This document shows positions 1 to 6,752 of a stretch of 31,084 nt of DNA, piece after piece; the first letter of the stretch is position 1, and each line of letters begins with the position of its first letter. Position numbers and translations under genes: made by a program. The DNA comes from Megamonas sp. UBA1799 (GTDB lineage Bacteria > Bacillota > Negativicutes > Selenomonadales > Selenomonadaceae): positions 1-31,084 of the forward strand of contig DCFR01000057.1 in NCBI GenBank assembly GCA_002319815.1, read 5' to 3'. The notes under the pieces were generated by a model, which was not told where the DNA came from, did no database searches, and saw only the letters and a list, made by a program, of their open reading frames with translations.

Positions 1-596
1 CGCTGTTCTCTTTTTTTGTTCTCGGCGAACGCTTCAACCTGCGGCAAATAGCCGCTTTGCTGCTGGCCTGCGGCAGTATTTTTCTGCTCAGTTATGATGC
101 CTTCCATGAACTGCCGGGAGCCGACAACCGCCAATGGCTGGGCAACCTTTGCGTCTTAGCTGCGGTCGCCAGCGAAGCCGTTTTCCTGCTACTCGGCAAA
201 AAGTTGCAAACGCCTTTATCCGGGCTTTCCCTGACTGCGCTGCTTTCTTTGCTTGGCGCTGTTTTTTGCCTGCTGCCGGCGCTTGTTACCGCCCGCAATT
301 TTAATTTTTCCGCGCTGCGTCCGGCCGATATCGGCGCAATTCTTTATTTCAGCGCTGTTTATACCAATGTCGCTTATCTGCTTTGGTTTCGGGGCGCTGC
401 CCGTACATCCGGCGTGGTCGCCAGCACTTTTACGGCGCTTATGCCGCTTTCCGCTGCGTTTTTATCCGTCTGGCTGCTGGACGAACCTGTCACGACCCGG
501 CAAATTTTCGCACTGGCAACTGCTATGATCGCAATTTTGCTGCTGACCGTCTGTCCGTCGACGAGAAAGGAATCCCAGCATCATGAAGAAACCTGA
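1..596 (+). CDS. EamA/DMT-family permease, 5' end cut by window edge
   Basis: The reading frame is open from base 3 to the TGA at 594-596, so the gene starts upstream of the window. About 198 codons are visible. The first visible residues (LFSFFVLGER) match the end of the first EamA repeat, where the motif LGER closes the half. What follows is a complete second repeat with about five hydrophobic helices and the terminal LDEPVT motif, then a short polar tail. Members of the drug/metabolite transporter superfamily export amino acids, metabolites or drugs across the inner membrane. The substrate cannot be told from sequence. The stop lies inside the first codons of the AraC-type gene (14-base overlap), so the two are translationally linked and the regulator probably controls this exporter. 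The internal ATG at 57 is not the true start. Confidence 0.85.
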   Translation, partial: LFSFFVLGERFNLRQIAALLLACGSIFLLSYDAFHELPGADNRQWLGNLCVLAAVASEAVFLLLGKKLQTPLSGLSLTALLSLLGAVFCLLPALVTARNFNFSALRPADIGAILYFSAVYTNVAYLLWFRGAARTSGVVASTFTALMPLSAAFLSVWLLDEPVTTRQIFALATAMIAILLLTVCPSTRKESQHHEET

Positions 597-1410
597 AGAA
601 CGTATTGCCGCCCAACATCTTGTTTTGTCATCCGGCATTGACCTGCTGCAGGCCAGCTATCATCGCCAGCATTTTAACCGCCACGCCCATGACGGTTATG
701 CTTTTGGCATTATTACCCGCGGGCAGCTTGACTTCTTTTACCGGCATCAAAACTGGCATGCTTTGCCGGGTGATATCAATCTAGTCGTTCCCGGCGAAGT
801 CCATGACGGTCAGGCCAAAAATTCCGACGGCTGGGATTACCGCATGATCTACTTGCCGCCGTCTATATTGGAAAATGCGTTTTGCCAGCTGACTGGTCGG
901 AATGATTTGCCATGGTTTTTACCCGGCAGCATTGTACAGAGTCCTTTAGCCGCTCCGCTGGCTTCACTGCACGCCTGCCTGTCGGACGCCGAAACCGGAC
1001 CCCTGCAAAAAGAATCGGCGCTGCTGTGCTGGCTGACCGCTTTTATTCAGCGCTATAACCAAGCAAAAATTTCCGACCTGGAGCCGGGAGCAGAACCATT
1101 GGCTATTGCCCGCGTTCTTGACTACATGCAAACAGAATTTGCCCACGTCATTTCTCTGCAGACGCTGGCAAACATCGCCCATCTCAGTCCTTATCACTTG
1201 CTGCGGGTTTTTGAAAAAACAATGGGGCTACCGCCGCATCTATATCAACAACAACTGCGCATTCAAAAAGCCAAACAACTGTTGGCAACAGGCCACCCCC
1301 TTGCAGTGACAGCTCTTAGCACCGGATTTTTTGACCAAAGCCATTTCTGCCGCCAATTCAAAAAAATAACCGGCCTCACCCCAGCCGGCTATCAAAAAAT
1401 TATGCGCTGA
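583..1410 (+). CDS. AraC-family transcriptional regulator
   Basis: This 275-residue protein has the usual AraC layout. An N-terminal cupin-like sensor domain spans about residues 20-110, with a His-rich strand (FNRHAHDGYAFGI) and a PGEVHDG motif. The C-terminal double helix-turn-helix spans about residues 175-275. The second HTH carries the family signature (GFFDQSHFCRQFKKITGLTP). Such proteins bind direct-repeat operators and usually activate a neighbouring gene when a small ligand occupies the cupin. The ATG at 583 overlaps the end of the EamA permease gene, and AraC/EamA pairs are common, so regulation of that exporter is the natural inference. The ligand is unknown. The stop is only 7 bases from the end of the convergent rsgA gene, leaving no room for a separate terminator. 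Confidence 0.9.
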   Translation: MKKPEERIAAQHLVLSSGIDLLQASYHRQHFNRHAHDGYAFGIITRGQLDFFYRHQNWHALPGDINLVVPGEVHDGQAKNSDGWDYRMIYLPPSILENAFCQLTGRNDLPWFLPGSIVQSPLAAPLASLHACLSDAETGPLQKESALLCWLTAFIQRYNQAKISDLEPGAEPLAIARVLDYMQTEFAHVISLQTLANIAHLSPYHLLRVFEKTMGLPPHLYQQQLRIQKAKQLLATGHPLAVTALSTGFFDQSHFCRQFKKITGLTPAGYQKIMR

Positions 1411-1417
1411 AAAACTT

Positions 1418-2482
1418 TTACCGCCGTTTTTTTGCTGCGGCAAAGCGTCGGACATTCTTGATGCCGCCGACATTGGCAAACATCGCATTCAGTTTTTCTG
1501 TTTCCCGCTGCCGGGCGCTGAGTCCCGCATAAAGAAGTTCCCGCTGCAGCTTTTGGTAACTTTCCAATCGGGCTGCTTCCAGCTCGCCCGCGGCAATCGC
1601 CCGGCGCACGGCGCAATCCGGCTCAGCAGTATGCTGACAATCCTTAAAGCGGCATTGAGTTGCCAAACTTTCAATATCGGCAAAAGTACGACCAAGATTG
1701 GCACGCTCCAGACCTAATTCTCGCATACCCGGCGTATCGAGAAGAACGCCTTGGTCCGGCAGAACAAAAAGCTCCCGCCAAGTCGTCGTATGTCTTCCCT
1801 TGCCATCCGAGCGCACCGCCCCGGTTGCCAGCCGGGATTCGCCCAGCAAACAATTGATCAGCGTTGTTTTCCCGACGCCGGAGGAACCCAAAAAAGCCAG
1901 CGTCCGCCCCGCCTCCAGCTGGCGGCGAACCGCGTCAATACCTTCCCCCTGCCAGCCTGAAGTCACAAGAACATCGACGCCGACAGCCGCAGTCTTTACC
2001 TCAGCCAGCCGAGCCGCCAGATCACCACAAAGATCTGCCTTCGTCAAAATAATGACCGGCACAGCCCCGCTGTCCCAGGCAATACTAAGATAGCGTTCCA
2101 TCCGCCGAACATTGAAATCCTGATGCAGCGCCATGCAGATAAGGACCCGGTCAATATTGGCGGCAACTACTTGTTCCCGGCTGCCGGTTCCCGCTTCTTT
2201 CCGCACAAAAGCGCTGCGGCGCGGCAGCAGCCGTTCAATTTTTCCATAACCGCCGGCTGCATTGTCCCGATCGAGCAACACGAAGTCACCTACCGCCGGA
2301 TACGCCGCCGATTCGCGAAAGCGGCCGGCTGGTTTCGCTAAAAGTTCTCCCTGCGCCGTCAGTACCCGAAATAAATCCCTGCTTTGCGACGCAATCCGTC
2401 CCGGATAAAGCGCCGGATCGGCAGCAGCCGCCATTGCCAAAGTATCGTCAAAACCCAGATTACGCATATTCATTTGATCCAT
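1418..2482 (-). CDS. rsgA: Ribosome small-subunit-dependent GTPase RsgA
   Basis: RsgA (YjeQ) is a circularly permuted GTPase that checks late 30S ribosome maturation and releases assembly factors such as RbfA. The 354-residue product shows an N-terminal OB-like domain (about 30-110), G4 motif LTKAD (146-150), the P-loop GSSGVGKT (199-206), G3 DTPG (249-252) and the C-terminal zinc knuckle with Cys277, Cys282, His284 and Cys290. The order G4-G1-G3 is the permuted order typical of the family. The open frame extends to 2590, but I chose the ATG at 2482. It follows a purine-rich GAAGGGAAAGAGAAG stretch, a TATAAT lies about 30 bases upstream, and the upstream codons overlap the terminator of the preceding gene. 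Length agrees with the family if the extension is left out. Confidence 0.93.
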   Translation of the reverse strand: MDQMNMRNLGFDDTLAMAAAADPALYPGRIASQSRDLFRVLTAQGELLAKPAGRFRESAAYPAVGDFVLLDRDNAAGGYGKIERLLPRRSAFVRKEAGTGSREQVVAANIDRVLICMALHQDFNVRRMERYLSIAWDSGAVPVIILTKADLCGDLAARLAEVKTAAVGVDVLVTSGWQGEGIDAVRRQLEAGRTLAFLGSSGVGKTTLINCLLGESRLATGAVRSDGKGRHTTTWRELFVLPDQGVLLDTPGMRELGLERANLGRTFADIESLATQCRFKDCQHTAEPDCAVRRAIAAGELEAARLESYQKLQRELLYAGLSARQRETEKLNAMFANVGGIKNVRRFAAAKKRR

Positions 2483-2559
2483 CTTCTCTTTCCCTTCATT
2501 CGCTTTGTTTTCATTATAAAACACGTTTCCGCCCAAGTATTCCGCTTCCTTCGTACCGC

Positions 2560-2601
2560 AAAAAAAAAGAGAATGCCGCACAAAATGCACGACACTCTCT
2601 T
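2560..2601 (-). terminator. Intrinsic terminator after the CD3324-type gene
   Basis: Read on the minus strand, a 12-bp stem (arms 2590-2601 and 2567-2578, with two G-U pairs) is followed by nine T residues. It lies directly beyond the stop of the 90-aa gene and separates it from rsgA. Confidence 0.85.
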
Positions 2602-2604
2602 ATC

Positions 2605-2877
2605 TTAAGTTTTGTTTCGTCGGGATAGTATCCGATAAATCGTCTTCGGTTCCAGATAATACTCGCCTGCCAGCTCTATCACCGACTGACCGGCTTGATA
2701 CTTCCGGCAGATTTCCTGATTTCTGGCCAACAGACCGGCATATCCGGCGCTTCGCCGCCCCCATTGCAAACGGTTCTCCGCTTTACGAGGGATATAGATA
2801 TACATACCATCCACATATTCCTGCAGTCTTGCCAAAAGATCCGGCGGCAAAACCTGCATGCCATTTTTATAGTCCAC
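2605..2877 (-). CDS. CD3324-type small HTH protein
   Basis: This 90-residue protein matches the clostridial CD3324 family as I remember it: an N-terminal VLPxxLLxxxQxYVxGxYIYIPRK block, a central WG...LLxRNxxI stretch, and a C-terminal helix-turn-helix (about residues 58-85) containing YQAGQSVIELAGEYYLEPKT. The fold resembles the Mor/CarD-like small DNA-binding proteins, so a regulatory role is likely, but no target is known. It starts with GTG at 2877, seven bases after a perfect AGGAGG. No in-frame ATG has a comparable ribosome binding site. It is a single-gene unit with its own terminator (2560-2601). A leader hairpin and a direct repeat lie upstream (see the 2878-3089 entry). Confidence 0.75.
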   Translation of the reverse strand: MDYKNGMQVLPPDLLARLQEYVDGMYIYIPRKAENRLQWGRRSAGYAGLLARNQEICRKYQAGQSVIELAGEYYLEPKTIYRILSRRNKT

Positions 2878-3089
2878 GATGCTTCCTCCTAAAATAAAAA
2901 TAGGATTCAGCAGGGACCTTCTGTCGGATGTCAGCAGCCCCTGCTATTGGCACCAGACAAGTTGCAAATTACCTGACTTGCAAATAAGACAAATCCCCTT
3001 TCTTTCATCACTGCCAAACTGCAGTTTTAAGCTCAGTTTAACGCACCGTCACGAGATCTGTCAAGCCATCTATAATGTTTTTCCATTTG
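2878..3089. other. Intergenic region with leader hairpin and TTGCAAAT direct repeat
   Basis: No convincing gene is seen in this AT-rich stretch between two divergent units. On the minus strand a hairpin (arms 2909-2915 and 2939-2945, AGCAGGG/CCCTGCT) sits in the presumed leader of the CD3324-type gene and is followed by a T-rich run. The octamer TTGCAAAT occurs twice in the same orientation, at 2962-2969 and 2978-2985, with a 16-base period. That spacing is the kind expected of a dimeric regulator binding tandem half-sites. Neither element has a known binder. Confidence 0.4.
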
Positions 3090-3118
3090 TTGACACAACA
3101 AAAAAACCGCCCTATAAT
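3090..3118 (+). promoter_or_regulatory. Sigma-A promoter of the nitrilase-family gene
   Basis: TTGACA (3090-3095), a 17-base spacer and TATAAT (3113-3118) form a perfect consensus promoter. Transcription should start near 3125, just before the hairpin at 3127. Confidence 0.85.
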
Positions 3119-3126
3119 AAGCGTGT

Positions 3127-3167
3127 AAGGACAACGATGTCGCTGATATCGCTGTCCTTATTTTTTT
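3127..3167 (+). terminator. Terminator-like hairpin in the nitrilase gene leader
   Basis: A 12-bp stem with one mismatch (arms 3127-3138 and 3148-3159, AAGGACAACGAT/ATCGCTGTCCTT) is followed by A and seven T residues. It begins within a few bases of the predicted start site and lies about 25 bases ahead of the gene's own ribosome binding site. It could be an attenuator or a 5' stabilising hairpin. No plus-strand gene upstream needs it as an ordinary terminator. Confidence 0.6.
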
Positions 3168-3192
3168 ACTAATTTTATAAGGAGACGATCAG

Positions 3193-4098
3193 ATGGATAA
3201 GGACATTATGACAATCGGAGTAGTAACTTTCAATGCGTTTTGGGGTCAAAAAGAAAAAAACCTCAACCGCATCAAAGGATATATTGAAGCCGGCGCTAAA
3301 CGAGGCTGTGACCTAATCCTTTTTCCAGAAATGGCATTGACCAGTTATGATGATGAACCAGAAAAACCCAAAGCCGAAAAAATGCAAAGCCGCCTGGCAG
3401 AAACCATTCCGGGACCGGCAACAAATGAAGTTGCTGCCTTGACCAAAAAGTTGGGCGTTTATGCTATTTTCGGCATGCCGGAACGCGATGCCGAAAATCC
3501 GGATACCATTTACAATGCGCTGGCAATCTTTTCACCCGACGGTCTGGAAGGCTCCTATCGCAAAATGCACCTGCCGGCACCAGAGCCAAATTGGGCCACC
3601 CGCGGAGAAAAGCCATTTATTTTAAAGACTCCCTGGGGCCCGATCGGCTGCAATATCTGCTATGATTCCTATTGTTTCCCGGAAATGGTCCGCTACTATG
3701 CAGCTATGGGCTGCCGACTGTATGTCAACTGCACTGCGCTGGCCAAATGCCACGGCGGGCTGGGCAGCGTAACGCTGGAAGCCAGCGTCGTGCGGGAAGG
3801 CGTCTATATTGCCGCCGCAAACCTAGGCGGACTTGATGTCGACAACTACTTCTGGGGCGGCAGCTGCATTATCGGCCCCAGCCGCAAAACCTGGGAACCC
3901 TACTATTATGCCGGACATAAATTCAAAGACGAAGTTGCCGATGAAAGTGAAATGTTCGTTGCCACCATTGATCTCTCCTTGGCGCAGCGCGGCATTTATC
4001 AATACAATCCGGCCGTCGGCGGAACCGATTTCCGTCCAGACAAGTATATTGAAATGTATCAGGAAATACTGAAAAATCCCGACTTCGGCAAAAAATAA
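3193..4098 (+). CDS. Carbon-nitrogen hydrolase (nitrilase superfamily)
   Basis: The 301-residue protein carries the full nitrilase-superfamily catalytic triad: Glu46 in LILFPEMALTSY, Lys124 in YRKMHLP and Cys156 in NICYDSYCFPE. Members hydrolyse or transfer amide or nitrile C-N bonds in the cytoplasm. Substrates range from omega-amides and ureidopropionate-like compounds to N-carbamoyl polyamines, and this sequence does not let me choose among them. Length is normal for a single-domain amidase. The ATG at 3193 follows AAGGAG at a good distance. A second in-frame ATG at 3208 (MTIGVV) would also give the usual N-terminus and is a real alternative. The gene stands alone between a strong promoter with a leader hairpin and the terminator at 4157-4194, so its expression may be controlled by attenuation. 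Confidence 0.88.
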   Translation: MDKDIMTIGVVTFNAFWGQKEKNLNRIKGYIEAGAKRGCDLILFPEMALTSYDDEPEKPKAEKMQSRLAETIPGPATNEVAALTKKLGVYAIFGMPERDAENPDTIYNALAIFSPDGLEGSYRKMHLPAPEPNWATRGEKPFILKTPWGPIGCNICYDSYCFPEMVRYYAAMGCRLYVNCTALAKCHGGLGSVTLEASVVREGVYIAAANLGGLDVDNYFWGGSCIIGPSRKTWEPYYYAGHKFKDEVADESEMFVATIDLSLAQRGIYQYNPAVGGTDFRPDKYIEMYQEILKNPDFGKK

Positions 4099-4156
4099 AA
4101 TCGGTACAAAACGCCAAACAAAAGACAACATCTAAACCTGTTTTCATAAGCCATAA

Positions 4157-4194
4157 ACAAAACCCTCGCCGGTATCGCCCAGTGAGGGTTTTGT
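4157..4194. terminator. Bidirectional terminator between nitrilase and rhodanese genes
   Basis: An 11-bp perfect stem (ACAAAACCCTC, 4157-4167, with GAGGGTTTTGT, 4184-4194) has T-rich arms on both strands. It can serve the convergent genes ending at 4098 (+) and 4243 (-). Confidence 0.8.
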
Positions 4195-4242
4195 TGTATT
4201 AGTAAAATTTACAGTACACCGCTCCGTATTGGAAACTGCGCT

Positions 4243-4659
4243 TCAGTCTCCCGATTCGGTTGCATAAGGCCATTTGACAATACCGCCGTCCATGTCATAA
4301 ACCTGCTGATACCCGATTGCCAGCAGCTTTCTGGCTGCATCCGCACTGCGGCGTCCGGTACGACAGTACACTAAAAGTTTCGCTTCAAACGGCACGCCAG
4401 CGATTGGCTGATCGGTAATGCTCTCATTCGGCAGCAGCCGTGCGCCGGGAATATGGCGTTCCTGATATTCTTCCAAAGTGCGCACATCCAGAAGGACCAG
4501 ATCCGGTTCCATATCCATCTGTTGTTTTGCCTCTTCCGGAGAAATACGATGATACCCGGAATGCGTCATTTTTTCTTCTTCCTTATTCATAGCCGCTGCG
4601 CAGCCGGAAAAAATTATGCCTAATACAACCGCCAACAAAATTAATAAAAAGATTTTCAA
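4243..4659 (-). CDS. Rhodanese-domain lipoprotein
   Basis: A single rhodanese domain (about residues 36-135) carries the active-site loop CRTGRRS with catalytic Cys99, plus the LLDVRTLEEYQERHIPGA core. Such domains carry persulfide sulfur or move it to thiol acceptors. The N-terminus is a short charged start, a hydrophobic core and IIFSGC, a lipobox-like cleavage site that would place lipidated Cys20 at the outer face of the membrane. I chose the TTG at 4659 because it follows AGAAGGTG at a good distance and gives a standard signal peptide. The ATG at 4686 lies almost on the predicted transcription start of the promoter at 4696-4724, so it is unlikely. The mature protein would be about 119 residues. 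Its partner is unknown. Confidence 0.82.
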   Translation of the reverse strand: MKIFLLILLAVVLGIIFSGCAAAMNKEEEKMTHSGYHRISPEEAKQQMDMEPDLVLLDVRTLEEYQERHIPGARLLPNESITDQPIAGVPFEAKLLVYCRTGRRSADAARKLLAIGYQQVYDMDGGIVKWPYATESGD

Positions 4660-4695
4660 ATCTGCACCTTCTTCAAATGTAATCATTATAGTTTA

Positions 4696-4724
4696 ATTAT
4701 ATTTATTACATTTATTTTCGTCAA
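4696..4724 (-). promoter_or_regulatory. Promoter of the rhodanese lipoprotein gene
   Basis: On the minus strand TTGACG (4719-4724), a 17-base spacer and TATAAT (4696-4701). This promoter argues for the downstream TTG start of the gene. Confidence 0.75.
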
Positions 4725-4733
4725 GAACCTTTT

Positions 4734-4778
4734 TTACGAAAAGCCCCCGCCGGTAGAACCAGCGAGGGCTTTTCGTAA
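4734..4778. terminator. Terminator after the nitroreductase gene
   Basis: Arms 4734-4750 and 4762-4778 form a long stem around a CGGTAGAACCA-type loop, directly beyond the nitroreductase stop on the minus strand. The arms end in A/T runs on both sides, so it may act in both directions. It resembles the terminator at 4157-4194. Confidence 0.8.
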
Positions 4779-4783
4779 TACAT

Positions 4784-5281
4784 TTATTTTATTTCATGCA
4801 CGCGGGCTGCATCATACCGATCCGACTGTGGTTTTTTACTCGCCGGATACCCCAGCGCGATAATGGCAAACGCCGTCAGCTGCTCCGGCAAATGCAGAAT
4901 CTTTCCCACGGCCGCCGCCCTTTCCGGCACGGGGGCAATGCCGATCCAGCAAGCACCAAGGCCCTGCTGTTCTGCTTCCAGTAAAATATTTTCACAAGCG
5001 GTGCTGAGATCGACGGCCGCATATTCGGGCAGCTTAGCCCGACTGCCATCGATACAAGGCACAATCGCCAGCGTTGCTTCTTTAACCGGCCCCGCATAAG
5101 GACTAGCCGTTCCCAGTTCCTGTAAAAGCGTCGGTCGGCGAATCACATAAAACTCCCATGGCTGCTGGTTCATTGCCGACGGAGCGGCCATAGCAGCCCG
5201 GAGCAATTGTTCCGCTTTTTCAGGTTCAATTGGTTTGGCATCATAATGCCGTACGCTGGTACGTTGAAAAATAACATCCAT
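4784..5281 (-). CDS. Nitroreductase-family FMN oxidoreductase
   Basis: This 165-residue protein is a compact nitroreductase-family flavoprotein. The N-terminal FMN-phosphate motif RTSVRHYDAKPI lies at about residues 7-18 and the second flavin-contacting motif APSAMNQQPWEF at about 33-44. The C-terminal half contains GLGACWIGIAP and a final glycine turn IALGYP. Members are homodimers that use NAD(P)H to reduce nitroaromatics, quinones or flavins. The physiological substrate is not evident. The ATG at 5281 follows TAAGGAGG at a good distance. Length is at the short end of the family, typical for anaerobes. It has its own promoter at 5325-5352, whose -35 lies inside the 3' end of the neighbouring gene, and its own terminator at 4734-4778. 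Confidence 0.88.
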   Translation of the reverse strand: MDVIFQRTSVRHYDAKPIEPEKAEQLLRAAMAAPSAMNQQPWEFYVIRRPTLLQELGTASPYAGPVKEATLAIVPCIDGSRAKLPEYAAVDLSTACENILLEAEQQGLGACWIGIAPVPERAAAVGKILHLPEQLTAFAIIALGYPASKKPQSDRYDAARVHEIK

Positions 5282-5324
5282 TCTGTTGCCTCCTTAAAAA
5301 TGAACAAAATAAGTTCGTTCAGAT

Positions 5325-5352
5325 TTTATAGCAGGTTTCCCTTCTGTGACAA
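5325..5352 (-). promoter_or_regulatory. Promoter of the nitroreductase gene
   Basis: On the minus strand TTGTCA (5347-5352), a 16-base spacer ending in TGC, and TATAAA (5325-5330). The TGC makes an extended -10. A GAAC-N7-GTTC inverted repeat lies between it and the start codon. Confidence 0.5.
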
Positions 5353-5682
5353 AATCGCAGCCACGGCCTTACAAGCCGGACAATCGCAATAAACAGCCCC
5401 CGCCGCCTTGATCTCTTTAGCGTGCGCCGCCAATTGTCTGGCTGTTTCTCCGCCAAAACACTGAATCCCTGCCGGCGATTCCGCAAAACCAATGAGACCG
5501 TCAATCGGCATGATATCGGCAGCCAATTCTGCCAAATATTTTTCAGTTTCCGCCGCTTCTGCCGCCTTGCCAATCGCAGCCAACCAGGCCTGCGCTGCCG
5601 CCTTTGCCTCCGCACAGCAAGACGGCGCCGCCATCAAAGCATGTGTTTGTTCCACGATAGAATCCAATACCTTCTTATCCAT
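5326..5682 (-). CDS. Small conserved Cys-rich protein of unknown function
   Basis: The 118-residue product is acidic and Ala-rich. It has a vicinal Cys22-Cys23 pair, a lone Cys75 and a C-terminal CxCxxC cluster (Cys99, Cys101, Cys104 in YCDCPAC). Similar short proteins in Negativicutes are, from memory, sometimes annotated as an Hsp90 chaperone, which is not credible at this size. The CxCxxC and CC groups suggest metal or Fe-S binding, or thiol redox chemistry. That is inference from residues alone. I chose the ATG at 5682 because AAAGG stands nine bases upstream, whereas the ATG at 5691 abuts that same motif. No signal peptide or membrane segment is visible. Its neighbours, a nitroreductase and a rhodanese, fit a redox/sulfur setting but do not prove one. 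Confidence 0.65.
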   Translation of the reverse strand: MDKKVLDSIVEQTHALMAAPSCCAEAKAAAQAWLAAIGKAAEAAETEKYLAELAADIMPIDGLIGFAESPAGIQCFGGETARQLAAHAKEIKAAGAVYCDCPACKAVAAILSQKGNLL

Positions 5683-5816
5683 TCCGATCATCCTTTCTGC
5701 TACTGACCATCAATCTGCTGTCCTATTTTCTATTATACTACATTCTCCATGGCAATAAACCACCGCCCTATATTTTATCCTCACAGCCAACAACCGCCTG
5801 CATCGTTTTCAGCAAT

Positions 5817-5846
5817 AAAAAAAGACCACCGCCATCGGCAGTGATC
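5817..5846 (-). terminator. Terminator of the tRNA-Val unit
   Basis: On the minus strand a 10-bp stem with a three-base loop (arms 5837-5846 and 5824-5833) is followed by seven T residues. It lies 10 bases after the CCA end of the second tRNA. Confidence 0.88.
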
Positions 5847-5856
5847 TGAATGATTC

Positions 5857-5933
5857 TGGTGCTCAAACAGCGATTCGAACGCTGGACCCCCACCATGTGA
5901 CGGTGGTGCTCTAACCAACTGAGCTATTTGAGC
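5857..5933 (-). tRNA. tRNA-Val (anticodon CAC)
   Basis: A 77-base cloverleaf with encoded CCA. The acceptor stem GCTCAAA/TTTGAGC, D arm GCTCAGTTGGTTAGAGC, anticodon stem CCACC/GGTGG and T arm CAGCG-TTCGAAT-CGCTG all pair. The anticodon loop reads GTCACAT, giving anticodon CAC for the codon GUG. Position 32 is G, where a pyrimidine is usual. It is the second gene of a two-tRNA unit. Confidence 0.93.
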
Positions 5934-5971
5934 ATACATAAAAGCCAGCAATGACTGGCCTCTTTGATAAA

Positions 5972-6048
5972 TGGTGCGCTGTGCAGAAATCGAATCTGCG
6001 ACCCCCACCATGTCAAGGTGATACTCTAACCAACTGAGCTAACAGCGC
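5972..6048 (-). tRNA. tRNA-Val (anticodon GAC)
   Basis: A 77-base cloverleaf with encoded CCA. The acceptor stem GCGCTGT/ACAGCGC, anticodon stem TCACC/GGTGG (one U-G pair) and T arm GCAGA-TTCGATT-TCTGC all pair. The anticodon loop TTGACAT gives GAC, reading GUC and GUU. It lies 38 bases upstream of the CAC tRNA and shares its promoter and terminator. Confidence 0.95.
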
Positions 6049-6064
6049 ATATGTAACAATAAGT

Positions 6065-6093
6065 ATTATACCGGATATCCTCTGGCTTGGCAA
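6065..6093 (-). promoter_or_regulatory. Promoter of the tRNA-Val pair
   Basis: On the minus strand TTGCCA (6088-6093), a 17-base spacer and TATAAT (6065-6070), ending 16 bases before the first tRNA. Confidence 0.8.
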
Positions 6094-6116
6094 GGGGGCA
6101 GCCGAATTTTTTTCGT

Positions 6117-6539
6117 TCAGCTGATTTTCTCAGCCATGCCGCCGGCATTGCCGGCCAAAATACCGCCGGCCTGACAAGCCGGTGCGCCGCCCAGAATGCG
6201 GCTGCCGCAATAGGACAAAACGCCGTCTTTCTCCAGCATAACCGTTTCCGCCATACGGCTCACATAATCCGCATAATAGCTATTGCTGCCTTTTTGACCC
6301 AGCATTGCCGCAACCAGCACCGCATAGGCGGCCGATGTCAGCTGCCAGTCGCCATCTTCGCCGGAAAGCCAATGCAGATCGCGCTCGGCCGCAATAATCT
6401 GCGACTGAGTAAGCTTGCGGAAAAGCTGCAGTTGCTGCCCGAAAATCCGGATAGCCGTGTCGATAAGTCCCAAATCATCTAAATAACGTTCCGCTTCCGT
6501 ATAGTTTTTTTGTAGAATCAGTCTTGCCAGTATATTCAT
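6117..6539 (-). CDS. Unrecognised 140-residue protein
   Basis: I do not recognise this family. The product is mostly predicted helical in its first two thirds (acidic and leucine-rich, about residues 1-100). It ends in a glycine- and alanine-rich tail (about 113-140, containing GGAPACQAGGILAGNAGG). It has two Cys (in SYCGS and PACQAG) and no signal peptide. The tail could act as a flexible or weakly membrane-active segment, but that is a guess. The ATG at 6539 follows AGGAAAA at a slightly long distance. A promoter TTGACG-18-TATTAT lies upstream at 6597-6626, and a small perfect hairpin (CGCGCT-AAC-AGCGCG) sits in the leader. Codon use looks like its neighbours, which supports a real gene. 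Confidence 0.6.
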   Translation of the reverse strand: MNILARLILQKNYTEAERYLDDLGLIDTAIRIFGQQLQLFRKLTQSQIIAAERDLHWLSGEDGDWQLTSAAYAVLVAAMLGQKGSNSYYADYVSRMAETVMLEKDGVLSYCGSRILGGAPACQAGGILAGNAGGMAEKIS

Positions 6540-6596
6540 TGCCGCCGTTTTCCTGTCTGCGCGCTGTTAGCGCGAATATTTTCTAGGTATATTTTC

Positions 6597-6626
6597 ATAA
6601 TAAAACAAAAAACAGTCTTTCGTCAA
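6597..6626 (-). promoter_or_regulatory. Promoter of the unrecognised 140-aa gene
   Basis: On the minus strand TTGACG (6621-6626), an 18-base spacer and TATTAT (6597-6602). It diverges from the weaker promoter of the PHP gene (TATAAT at 6714-6719, no clear -35). Confidence 0.6.
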
Positions 6627-6752
6627 GGGTTCGATAAAAAATCTTCCCGGCAATAATATCTTTTTCCAAAAATTTTATTTTCCAGAACCAAAGATTTTTC
6701 CTTTAATTTTCGCTATAATAAGAGAAGTAACGCAAAAAGGAAGTAGCTAATT

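Noticed and set aside
5857..6048. tRNA-His or tRNA-Asp for the two tRNAs
   Set aside because: Aligning position 33 (T) in both loops gives anticodons CAC and GAC, both valine.
6561..6571. 11-base match to the 5' end of tRNA-Val(GAC), as a possible attachment site
   Set aside because: It is short and self-complementary, in a leader hairpin, and no integrase or phage gene lies between it and the tRNA.
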